A DNA stretch of 64,000 nucleotides, from positions 14,596,578-14,660,577 of the forward strand of contig NC_045149.1 in assembly GCF_008831285.2 (NCBI RefSeq). The letters run 5' to 3'. The position numbers were made by a program, and so were the translations under genes. Shown piece after piece: positions 25,973 to 38,141 of the stretch (within the stretch, counting starts at the first letter, position 1; each line of letters starts with the position of its first letter). The stretch is from Nymphaea colorata (lineage: Eukaryota; Streptophyta; Magnoliopsida; Nymphaeales; Nymphaeaceae). The notes under the pieces are model-generated. The model was not told the origin of the DNA and did no database searches. It was given only the letters and a program-made list of their open reading frames with translations.

Positions 25973-28900
25973 TTAAGACTGTATCTGATTCAATCTGTTG
26001 AACCATATAGAATGCAAAATCATGTAGAAGATATCGTATTTGATAGGCTTCCTATGCCATAGAAAATGTTTCTGCACTTTCTGAACATTCATCTGCATAG
26101 CCATGTACTTTCTAAAAGGAATTGCTCTCAGGATATCCTTCAGCTTCGGTATGTCCTTTTCTGCCACAGTTATGGAACATGCGCTCCAATTCAGAATTTC
26201 ATTAAAAGGTAGAACAAAGTTGTCTGCTATTATCACAGGCACACACCCATAATATATTGCCTCAACTATACGGGGGCTGTTCACCTCATAACCCATAGGG
26301 CAAATGCAATACTTGCTTGATTTCATGTGCTGAATGTAGGACATCTTTCTAGAGACATGCTTTGGTAGGGACCCATAAATCTTCAAGTCTTCATCTTTAT
26401 TTTTCCAATACTTGAGAAGTACTGGCCGGACTCTACCATGCATCTTTCCAGCAAAAAGGCAAGGATTGTACGTTGAGACACATGTTTTCCACCAAGGCCC
26501 CTGAGAGGACTTCTTGGAGCTTGTATGTTAGTCTCTGGAAGGGAGACATCTTTGCCAGGTATAAAAAACCCCTCAGATACATCAGCATTACAGAGAGCTT
26601 TTATGGTATTATAGCGAAGTTCTTCATGTTCCTTCGTGGTGTATGGGCCCTGTAGAGTGTGTGAGAGAGACAGAGAGAGAGAGAGGGAACTTAGATTTCC
26701 AGAAGATATGTGCTACACAATGATGATGTGGCGAAACCAGACAGATTGGGGTATCAGCATCAACTTGATCATTATGCTGGCCTAGCAGAAGCTCTCAGAC
26801 GTTTGCATATAAACACAATTAGGGGCCCAAGCTAGGGTCTTAACCACACTATGACAGCATCAGGACGGTTTTTGCAACTTGATATTAATCATAATCACAA
26901 TATCAGTAAGACCTCAACAAGGGAAAATTTTCTATACTTTTGATCATCCTCTCAAAGATTCTCAGGAAAAAGGAGGAATATTAAAGTCATATGATATTTA
27001 AGTGATAAAAAATATGAATAAAATTGAAAATAAAGAACATCTTTTATAGACCTGATATCATGATAAAATGATATTATGAAAAGATCATACTTTCCTCAGC
27101 ATTATATCAGCCTTTGAAAAACTCAATGTTGGGACCATAAATTATCAAAAATATGCTGACGTTTGCAAGTGGAATGTACTTGCAACTTGCCTTCGCTGCT
27201 AATAGGATTGGTGCTAATTGAGTGGTTTAGCTTCAGCCAATTAAATAAGTTCATACAATTGACTAATTCCAGCAATCACATGGGTTTCACAAGCTTCCAA
27301 GCCACAAAACCAAACAGACAGCCTCCAACCTGCTTGTTCAGTTGCACAAAATAGGAGTAGCAACAAAGTTCAAAAGCAGGAGCACGGCTGTATCTAGCCA
27401 AACCTGAGCTTTCAATGGATCAATTATGGCCAAGAAGCCAGATGTGTGAAGCAAAACTTAATTTTTGTAGAAAAAAGCACCAGTTAACTAAAAAAACTAT
27501 AAAAAATCCTTAACTAAATATTTATTAAGTGACTATAAGCCTTTTTTGTTGAAAGTTGAAACCTTTCTTATTTGATGATCATGATACTCTCCAAAGATTG
27601 AAATTCTTGATCAGTAGGGGAACAATACCAACTTTGTCCAATATGATATCAGAGTGGATGATTGGGTCACATAGAATGCAGCACAGTGTGTATAATCTAA
27701 CCAGCACGTCTGGATTGCTAGCTACATTCAATTTTCCATAGGAAAGCTTGCTTCATTAAAGACAACTTACCCAATCATGGCAAGCAACAAGAAAATGATC
27801 TGCTCCACTTGTCCTATTCCAGAATCTGTACTTGGACGCAATTTTTATCACATAGTCTCTCAGATAGATTGATAGTGGACGCATGTTATGCGAATCATGA
27901 ACATATAGACCAATCTCCAGCTGCAATGAGCTGTAGGGAAGATAAAATAGATGTGCTTTTTCAGGATCCTTCACCACAAACTGTCTGTTCTCCTCCATCA
28001 GTTTCATAAACCATCCCTCAGATGCATAAATTCCTTTAAGCAATGGCTCATGGAAAATTGGCTTTTGTCCATCTGGATATATGTAAACCTTGAGTATCTT
28101 TTCCATCAAGTCATAGCTCCTGAAAACTCCACAGTGGCAGAACCAATGCAGTCATGGGTTTGTGCAAGAATGAAAAAGTAGAATATAAGTTTGTTGGTTA
28201 TAGAAATACAAAATAAAAAAAACAGTGAATTACCATATCACCGATCTTGTTGACAGGAGTATCAGTGAATTCTTGCAAAAGCGATATATGACAGGACTGT
28301 TTAGAAGGATAGTGAAATACAGATGAACTTCAAACGTCAATTCTTGAAATGGGCATGTAATCAAAGCTTAGTTTCCAAAAGACATAGAAAAAGGCTTCTA
28401 GATTATGCGAAAATTCTTGGGTTGAATACCTAAAAATTGACCTTTTTAAGTTTTTTCAAGATTTTATTATGCCAAACTATGCTGTTCTATCATGTATAAC
28501 AAAAGCTTTGCATGTTAACCGGAGACAATTGTCAACTGTTGAGAGTGAACTTACTACGTACATGGCAATGAAGCAACAGCCTGAATGTTTCAAGATGGCC
28601 ATGCATGGATGGAAGGGATGCAAAGAAGCAACAGGTAACCACCCTGTCTTCCATTTCCTTTTCCCCTTGCTAGGAAAATAGATGGACGGTGCCTTTAGAT
28701 TGGGATCCAAGAGATACCACAGTTGTGGAATAAATGGCCATTATCAACATATCATCTTGGCAGCCATGAACGATACATGCGCTGAATTTGTGCAGGATTT
28801 ATTCCTGAATCAGATACTATGCAACACATTCCTTATAAAAATATTACCGGCACTTGTTAGGGATGCTATCATTGTCATAAATGATTTATGCAATCAGCCA

Positions 28901-29833
28901 GAAGTTAAAAAATAATGGGATACGGACCAGGCAGACACACACGGAGATCCATTAGTTAAGGAGGTATGAGGTCTTTCAAAGAAAATAAATATTAAAAGAA
29001 TTTCGGGATGGAGGGAGACCTTCTAAACATTGAAACATTTCGAAACACTGTCGGGTGCAGCTCTGGATCATCTGTCACCAGAGGAGCGTTCCAGATCTCA
29101 TGCTTGGCATATACAAGCGTCTGTTGAGGTGTCAGACGACCCACTTCCTGAAAAGAGAAAAGGACTTCCATGAACTTAAATTATATTGCAAGCGGTAGTA
29201 CAGGGTTTAATTAGTGTAGCTGACCTTTGTATGAGAGGCAGTGTGACCACCTTCCGAATAAAAGGTTGCTTGAGGTGTTCTTTTTTCTACCTTTTGTATG
29301 TGGGAAGCCTTACTGGTTGAGTTTTTCTCATTGAGATCTTCTCTAGCAGAATTTACCAATGAATCGGACAACCTAGTTTCCTCCGTCACATCTGCTAATG
29401 TTTCTGGTACATGACACTTTTTCCCGGTGCTGTTATTCTTACTAGCAGTATATCCAACATGATCAACATCTGATGGCCTACAACCATCCTTACTCGAAGG
29501 TATAGGAGCAGCCACTGTTGTGTTAGACCTAACGAAATTGATTGGCACTACCGCCTGAGGGGATGCGGACATGACATGATCGACGGAAGCGTTCAACGGA
29601 ACTGATTCCCTTGCGAACTGTTCGCTGTAGTTAGAAGGCAGAGGTTCCACAATTTGTGTTTTGTTATTCAGCACCTTGTATGGAGGAACTGTGACCGCAA
29701 AGAACAGGGACCAGAAAGAGGTTGGATGAGGAAGTGCACCGGGCAAAAGCACTGCACCAATTGTAGTCGTAACAACCATCAATAAGATCAATTTCTTGGC
29801 TTCAAATCTCCAACGCTTGAAACTAAGCTCCAT
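25973..29833 (-). CDS. GT47 exostosin-family glycosyltransferase, copy A (frameshifted)
   Basis: Type II Golgi membrane glycosyltransferase like Arabidopsis At5g19670/At5g03795; the sugar substrate is unknown. Exons (minus): 29833-29225, 29147-29020, 28119-27771, 26649-25973. Residues about 14-32 form a single membrane anchor after a short basic cytosolic tail, followed by a variable, N-glycosylation-rich stem of about 170 residues. The exostosin domain starts near [19 protein letters not shown] and includes [38 protein letters not shown] and [15 protein letters not shown], with the [17 protein letters not shown] nucleotide-sugar region. Exon lengths 128 and 349 are identical in copy B. Anomaly: in the last exon, after [13 protein letters not shown], a run of five T (about 26453-26457) lacks one base against copy B, so the frame shifts before MHGRVRP. 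Both frames are otherwise open; with the base restored the product would be 587 aa. Either a young pseudogene or a consensus error in a homopolymer. Confidence 0.85.
26449..26460 (-). other. One-base frameshift in GT47 copy A
   Basis: Copy A reads GCC TTT TTG CTG where copy B reads GCT TTC TTT GCT GG on the minus strand. The segment between the flanking conserved words is 46 bases here and 47 in copy B. Confidence 0.85.
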
Positions 29834-29837
29834 GTCC

Positions 29838-31191
29838 CTGCAATTATCTTGACAACCTTCCGAAGAATGATGCAGTCCAATTCTCTAGGACTGTGATGCA
29901 GTTCCAATTAACTCACGTCGTTCCCGATCACCTAAAGCAGAGAAAGGAAATAAGCACAACATCAGAAAGCAGAGGGGATGTAGCCAACGAACTAGAGGGC
30001 ATTCCAAGAGGTCAACCGACAAAAACGAAGACGACGACGAACTATATAGTTATGCCACATGTAAAACCAAAAAATTGAACTGCATGTCACTTTTTCCGAA
30101 TTTTTAGATTTTCCCCTGTTTTCTCTTACTATACGGCATTTTCAGCGTGTCCTTCTAGCAGGGACTGGCTAGAAATGATACACCAGTCAGGTTCAGATCA
30201 GACATTTGTCACGACAAATTCTGGAAAAGACAATTCGACGCGAACACTTAATGAGGGTTGCTGCCCCTGGCACATTACTCTCCGATGCCACGTAAATTAC
30301 AAGTCAGTAGTTGTCCTTTTAGTAACAGCAAGTTGCCAACTATTTTTCATTTAACATCATTATACTATCGTCATCTATACGTGTTCCGTTTTCTAGACAC
30401 CTTGCATGCTCTGGCCTTTCCAACCGATTTTTGACTTCAGATACTTTCAAAAGCTCAGAAAGACGCTGACTCGTTATTTACGAACTGCTTCGAGGCCTTC
30501 CTAAAATTAAGGGCAAATCATGACAAGTAATTTATGACAATCAAGTAATTTCTGACTCTGCCTAGAAGTCTTCTCTGCCAGACATCGAGACCGAAGAAGT
30601 GCGTACACGGATTGGCATTTATGTAAAAATTGATGCAGTGAAACAAGAGGGACCCACATGGGAAGAGTGACCCACGAATAAGAGTACTTCAGGAGTTGAC
30701 CCCGTAGCCTATAGACCATCCAGAATTCAATTTGGATCCGAACTCTAACGTTGGTTCAGGGAGGTTACTTCGTCTCTGATATCATCCAATACCCGTTCAT
30801 ATTTTGATATAAAGATCTATTAAGGAGTTTCTGATAAGGTTGACGATGATTTAATATTTATGGAGCTTGATTTCGCTCTTAGCGGCCTCTGTTTCTATTT
30901 GTCCTTTCAGTTTCCGACCTACACAGCCGATCATAGTTTACGTAATCAATCAGAGTTCCCTAACTAAATCTCAGGCAGATAACATTGAGAATGAAAGCAA
31001 CTCACAGCTAACGGGAGAAATGGATACAGAGAAAAGAAAACAGAAAATGAAAGAGTAAAAGGCAAGCATGAACAAAGATCAAACAAAGACCGTAAGCGAA
31101 GATAATTTGACAAAACAAAAAAAAAAGAAAAAAAAATCAAACAAAGACATATTCACTAGTTTTCGCGCCCAAAATAATGGGAACAACTAAC
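29838..31191 (-). other. Inferred 5'-UTR intron of GT47 copy A
   Basis: The minus strand has the acceptor AATTGCAG four bases before the ATG at 29833, and the donor CATCG/GTTAGT at 31192/31191. This would remove 1,354 bases of non-coding sequence. The pairing is inferred from motifs only. Confidence 0.5.
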
Positions 31192-31500
31192 CGATGCTTC
31201 AATTTCAGCTATAGCATGAAGAGACGAAGACAGCAACGACGAATCTGCCAGAAGACGGAGAAATCGCTTTTCTCCCGAGAAAGAAAGAGACGGAGGGAGA
31301 GGGCCGGATAGCTTCGGAGGTGACGACATTTCTTTGTAACGAAAATCGTAAGTTGCCTCCAGCATGCCGAGAACATCCAAGACTGCAATGAAATCAGAAG
31401 GATCAACGAAATTGGAGAGGATAAGGAGGAGAAGGAGAAGGAACGGCATCATTGGTCGGCCGAAGAGTCGGATGCACGCAGGGGCGGAGAGAATTGGCGG
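31192..31500 (-). other. Inferred leader exon of GT47 copy A with upstream ORF
   Basis: Starts just downstream of a TATA box and carries a pyrimidine-rich leader. An upstream ATG at 31452 opens an 87-codon frame to the donor; the encoded N-terminus is hydrophobic (MMPFLLLLLLIL). If spliced as inferred, this frame continues over the main ATG out of frame and stops four codons later. Confidence 0.4.
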
Positions 31501-31521
31501 GGGATCGACATTCGAGAGACG

Positions 31522-31529
31522 TACTTATA
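31522..31529 (-). promoter_or_regulatory. TATA box of GT47 copy A
   Basis: The minus strand reads CTATAAGTA, about 75 bp upstream of the leader ATG. GC content rises downstream, as expected for a leader. Confidence 0.5.
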
Positions 31530-31539
31530 GAGGGAAACG

Positions 31540-32206
31540 CATTTTACTTATAAATCCTTAAATCCCAAAAAAAATACCAATGCCCTTCTCGGATCGGGTT
31601 TCGGGACCGGATAATAGACTTCCAGATCAGATTATGAGAACCGGTTCCCGATCAGATTATGAGAGCCCCGAATTCAAGAGGCTGGCTGGCTCGTAGTCTG
31701 TTCCACTCTTACAAAGCTCAGCTGAAGAATCCAAACTACGCTTAGAGTTCAAAAGATTTCAATTTTTGCTCTATCGAAGCAAAGATATTTCAGTTATCGT
31801 ATATAAGATTACGTAGATCATGATTAGATTAAGCATTTGGATCCGTTGGTAAAAGGAATTTTAGTTACAGCCTTTACCTTACGTCCTAAATCACATGGGT
31901 AGGGAAAGTGTGAGCTGCTCAAGTATCCATGTTGGTATGTGGATACAATGACTACGCTGTGTATGACTGTATTTTAAAACACAAACATTTATATTCTTAA
32001 ATTTAAGTTTTGCTTTAATTTTGATTTTTTCTTTCTTTTTTTATTTTCCTTCCAAGTAGATTGTATATTTTCCTTTCATTTTTCTTTCATTTTGAAAATT
32101 TCTTTGGATTATCATATATATAATATATATATTTACATATACACTCTGCCATACTCAAATACCCATATTTTTTAAATAGTACCCATACTCATGTGACTTG
32201 CCTTAC

Positions 32207-32247
<41 letters not shown>

Positions 32248-35200
32248 TTTTTGGAGTCAAATCTAACTAGAAAGCGCATGCAATACTCCAACACACACTC
32301 AAACAAAGCAAAAGACACTCCGACACACCTAAGCTTCGAAAGTTCCTTTTTTTTTTTTAAAGTGTAGGATTGAAATGAAAGATGCATTACAATAAATAGG
32401 TCGCTGCATTAACCGCAGTGCTTACCACACAGACGGCTGGAAACTTAAGTGTTAGTGAATCGAGATTTAAGGCGAATTAGCTTAATTGTGAAATAAGATA
32501 AATGAAAATTAACCGAATTTGTGTCCTTGGTCAGGAGGCTACTAGAGTTCGTTGGATATGAAGAACGAGCCCAAAGCGCTGTCTTCTGCCATTTCATTGT
32601 TGCACAAGGTAGTGTCGAGGGCAGGGACGTGGCGCAACCGCCGTACCCGCCTGTTACCCGGGCGACGTACCGCATTTACTCTACTTCTTTTGAAACTTGA
32701 AGCTTTATTAAATAAATGTTTCTCAATACAGCTCCTCTTTTACGTCTCCTCAAATTTATTGGCATTAATCTCAGTGTTCTTAAAAAATGAACCAGAACAT
32801 CGGGTTCCAGTCTACTTGCTCAGTTGGTAGCATAATCGATATCTACATCATAGTTGCATGAAATAAGTCACATGCAATAGTCATATGGGTTGGACTTACA
32901 AGTTGAAGGAGGTCAAGACTCAAAGAGACTAAAAACTAGAGTGTCCACTGGTATAGTGTAATGGGGACATATCCATCTAACACTTGGTTGCATATATTTG
33001 AAATATGGAATTTGATTTAAAAGACACTTTTGATCAGACTCCCCCGCCCGACTGTCAATAGTCGACCATGTCTTTTTTTTTTTTTTTTGAAAAAAAAACG
33101 TGCGGCTGACTCTGCCCGTTATGAATCTCTCTCTCTCAATGGTGATTTTAACTTTTCAAACTCAACCATTAATCAGATCATTCGATCCAGTATCGTTCTT
33201 TGTTTTACTCTTTACCATCCATTTCTAGATGAATGGGCGACTATGGATAGTCATGAATATGCATATTTAACGTACTCTAAGCATAACTTCAATATGCTAA
33301 TGTGTTCATTGTTTATATTTTACTATAAAACATATGTTAGTTCAAGCTGTTGATTCTATGAACATTTTTATTTTTTTAATATCAAAATTTTGGTGATTCA
33401 AGAGCCGTCTATATTTTTGTAGTTCAAATGACTCAGTATTCCTAGTAAGTTAGTCTTAGGATCGAACTTACAAAGTTAAATTGCAAAAAGAAAAAAACCA
33501 CACACACATACGACATTGGCCTGGTTTTGAGCCCTCCACTCGTCTCTCTCGTGAACCATTTAAGACCTACATCCAACTGCATCTAGCTTGCCATGACCTG
33601 CCTTATGTTATTTAGACTCAAACTTAGAACTCAGGGGAATTGTATCAGCGACCGCTCAACTCTCATGAGCGTTGCTCCTCGTGCAAGCCAAAGATACATG
33701 TACAACTTCGATTCAAGAAAGCTGAACTCCAGTCATGCGGCTGTTTTTGGAAAGAATCAAGTTATTGGCTCTCTATTTCAAATTCACTTCGAGAATGAGC
33801 ACAGTTATACCAGATAATAAAATCTGCATCCCACCAAATTACAGCCCTGGTCAGGTATTTCATACTCGATATTCTCTTAATAGAATCAAGAAACAAAGTT
33901 TATTTTTAATTGACTGTGGAAATCATTCCCCTTTTACAAAGTTAAAAAAACAAAACGAGCAACCCAAAGAAATCGGAAAGTCAATTATGCCCTTTATTTC
34001 CAACACAAAGATGGTTGATGATGGAGAGAAGCATAGGCATGACTTAATTGTACTGCTTCCAACTGTAACGAGTCATAGACAGAGGAAGAAGCCTGGTCTT
34101 TCGAATTTTATAATTTCCAAACTTAATTAAAAAAGGCCTATGTATTACACACGTTGGACATCATTTGAGTTACTGGGTCCAGCTCGGTTATTAATGCAGA
34201 ATTGGTGCGACTATATGAGTCATGTTCTCCAGACCGACCCCATCCTAGAGATAAATAAACACAGAGGCAAGTTTGCATACCTAGGGAATAACATGTCACA
34301 GACTGCAGGAATGACAAACACCACAAGGAAAGAATCAATGATCAATATCACCAATTTCAAGGGCACCGCAAAAGAATGAGAACATTTTCTCTCCACAAAA
34401 TAATTGGAAACTCAAACCGCTTTACCTAGTGGCCTTCTATCATCCTAAGGTGCATTTTTTGCAACACGAGACAACAGCGTACATCCTGCAGATTCCAAGG
34501 TGAAACTATAAAAAAGAAGCAAGATGGATCATCTATACAATTCAAAGCATGGAGAGAATGGAATTCAATGACCATATACAGGTCTGGATTGCTTTGCATT
34601 GTATAAAACACATACCACCAGCTGAGCGAATAGTTACTGAAAGAAAAATAATATACACAAATTCAACATACTGATTTATGCATAACATGACCATCACAAA
34701 TGCATGTACACTGTGATTGGTCATTGGCTTGGAAAGAGTAAATGTTTAAGTGGGTAACAATAGCCACAAAGTTGTCAAGGATATTATCTGCAACAACAAT
34801 CAATATGTACTTGGATAGGCAAACAAAAAGTACTATATCAATATTTCAAACAATTGCCCATGCTACAACCACTTCACAAGCTGTATAAAGCAATCCAGGA
34901 CCTTATGATCATTCAGTAACAAGATGATTCTGTCCTCATATACTAGAAAATGGCAATACAGTATTTGCCACACGTGAATTTGAAACGACAAATCAAATAG
35001 CACAATCTTTTCAAAAAGCAGTTTCTTTTCTCATTTATCAGTGGATAAAGTTACGGCAGGACACCAATCACTGGCAGCACTGCTTATTTTCCAACGAAAA
35101 ATACAAGAGATAGATTCATCATAGAAAGAAGGAACTACATCACAAGATTTTTATCGCTTGCTCACAATCTCTAAATGTACTTGGACTTACAGTTTCCTGT

Positions 35201-35561
35201 GTAATGCTGGATAATACAGGAATAATTAAACAGGCAGAAACTTACATAGGCCTACCATGTCATTTCTGTTCTGCAGTTAATGTTGACTGCTTTAAGCATG
35301 ACATAAATCAATTTGCCTGAAAACCAGATATCCAAAACCAAAAAAGCAGGAAGAGTACCTTAAAATTGAAGATGAACCATCTCAATCCATCATATCACCA
35401 CAATAATCCTGTAACTCGTCACTGAACATGACACCTCCTGTACAATTTTCCATGTTCGGAAGCTCATTCCCCAATCTGGACAGCATAAAATTGGTACCAA
35501 CATCCAACTTCACAGAATCATCCAATTAGTGAAAAAAATATCCTCAGGAAGCCCATGAAGA
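31540..35561. other. Intergenic between the two GT47 copies, no gene recognised
   Basis: AT-rich. Holds the upstream region of copy A and the 3' region of copy B. The open frames seen (for example 33735-34130 on the plus strand) have no recognisable domain. Confidence 0.45.
32208..32239. repeat. (CT)16 microsatellite
   Basis: Uninterrupted CT dinucleotides. Confidence 0.97.
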
Positions 35562-38077
35562 TCAGATTTGGCTCAATCTGTTGAACCATATAGAATGCAA
35601 AATCATATGAAAAATATCATATTTGACAGGCTTGCTGTGCCATAGAAAATGCTTCTGTACTTGCTTAACATTCATCTGCATTTCCATATACTTTTTAAAA
35701 GGAATCGCCAAAAGAATATCCCTCAAGTTTGGTATCTCCTTCTCTGCCACGGTTACAGAAAATAAATTCCAATTGAGGGTATCGTTAAAAGGTGGCACAA
35801 AATTATCTGCTATTATCACAGGCACACACTCATAGTATATTGCCTCAACTATGCGGGGGCTGTTCACCTCATAACCCCTTGGACAGATGCAATACTTGCT
35901 TGATTTCATGTGCTGAATGTAGGACATTTTTCTAGATATTTGATTTGGTAAAGGTCCATAAATCCTCATATCTTCAATTTTATCACCCCAATATTTGAGT
36001 AGTACTGGTCGAACTCGACCATGCATATTTCCAGCAAAGAAAGCTAGAATTGGACGTTGTGATACAGGTTTTCCACCAAGGTCCTTGAGAGGTCTCCTGG
36101 GATTGCGTACAGTAGTCTCAGGAAGGGAGACATCTTTCCCTGGCACAAAGACCCCCTCAGATACATCAGCATTGCAGAGCGCTTTTATAGTGTTGTGATG
36201 AAGTTCTTCATGCTCCTTTGTGGTGTAGGGTGCCTGGAGGGTGACAAAGTTAGAGAGAGATTAAATATCCATGACATGTAAATCTTTGCTGCATAACTTT
36301 GATAACATGATAAAAGGAGCTAGACATGGACATCGGAGTCCAGGGATGCTGAAGCATGGCAATAAACAGTATACATGCCCCAAGAAGATAAGATACTGGC
36401 GCAGTATCAGAGGAAAGTGTTCCAGGTTCGCAGCAATGACATTCACAATTCTCATTTCAAGGAGAATGTAACTGCAAAATCAGGTGATACTCTTAGATCA
36501 GGTGCTAGGGTAATCTTGGAAACACCACACGCACAGGCACATACAGAGATTAGGCCAGCCGCCATCCAGATTACTCGCATCATTGATTTATTAGGCTATT
36601 AACATTTAACAGGCCAAAGCCAACAGTCTCCACTCCTGACATATCTATTCTTCTATAGGGAAGGCCTAATGGTAAAGATGGCTTACCCAGTCATGGCAAG
36701 CAACAAGAAAGTGATCTGCTCCTCGTGCTCTCTTCCAGAATCTATACTTAGATGAAATCTTTTTCACATAATCTCTAAGATAGCCTAATGGTAAAGATGG
36801 CTTACCCAGTCATGGCAAGCAACAAGAAAGTGATCTGCTCCTCGTGCTCTCTTCCAGAATCTATACTTAGATGAAATCTTTTTCACATAATCTCTAAGAT
36901 AGAGTGATAGTGGTTTTATATTGTGCGAATCGGAAACATATAAAGCAATCTCCAGCTGGTGGGAGCTGTATGGCAAGTAAAACAAGTGTGCTTTTTTAGG
37001 GTCCTTCACCACAAACTGTCTGTTTTGCTCCATCAATTTCATAAACCACCCTTCAGATGCATAAATTCCTTTGAGCAACGGTCTATGGAAAACAGGTCTT
37101 TCTCCATCTGGATATATATAAACTTTGAGTATCTTTTCCATCAACTCATAACTCCTGAAAGTTTGGCAGTGCAATCACCAAGATTATCAAAAGTTTTCAT
37201 GCAAGAAAAAGGGAATACAAAGCGACAAATCTGAAAGGAATACTTAGTTATTCAGGAAAAGAAGCAAAATAGCACATTCCTGTCTAAATCTAACTGACAG
37301 GACAAAATAGACCATTATTCTACATCATTAGGACAGAAAAAATACAGGCTCAATCTTCAATACGAATTTTTTCAACCTCATTGATAATATTTGACTGAAA
37401 GTTGCATGTAAATTTTGTTTTCTATTAACTAGCAAACATGTTTGCAGCATTGTTTTCTAAAAAAGAGCCTAGGTTTCAGGTCCCACCAGCACCAATTTTT
37501 CAGGTGGGGAGCATATCGCAGATATTCAATTAGATACCAGATCCAAATTGTAAAACTAAAAAGTATGTCATAACCAATACTATATTTCTACTTGAAAAGA
37601 AAAGTTTATAACTGACAAATTCCTTTTAGTGCTTGTGTACTTTAGCAGACACACAAAATTCACTCTCAAGTAAACCTGTACTTAAAACCAACAAACCTGT
37701 TAACAGCCCCATAATAGGCATCCAAGCATGTATAGGAATGCAAGAATATAACTAATTGATGATCAATAATTTCTCATGTCTTATATCTCAGCACCTGTGT
37801 GTCAATGTCGCATGGACACAGCACAATGGGTGTAGCACACCCGTGTCTCTGTGACCAGACAAGTACTGGGTACTGGACACGGCAAAACATAGTTTGACAA
37901 TTTTTCTTGCTTATTGGTTAATGAATGTTATCGTTTGCTTGTATGTATATATATATATATCCCTTAATCCATAAACCCCACTCCAAAATGTCTACCAAAA
38001 TACTAGCATGAGAGGACAGTGCCACAACATTCACATTGCTCAGATATATTTATAGTTGAAAACACACGTGCATGTTT

Positions 38078-38141
<64 letters not shown>

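Noticed and set aside
35800-35850. Glu in place of Gly in the conserved AIYYxCVPV motif of GT47 copy B, considered as a damaging change
   Set aside because: As I remember them, intact relatives such as Arabidopsis At5g19670 carry Glu at this position, so it is normal variation.
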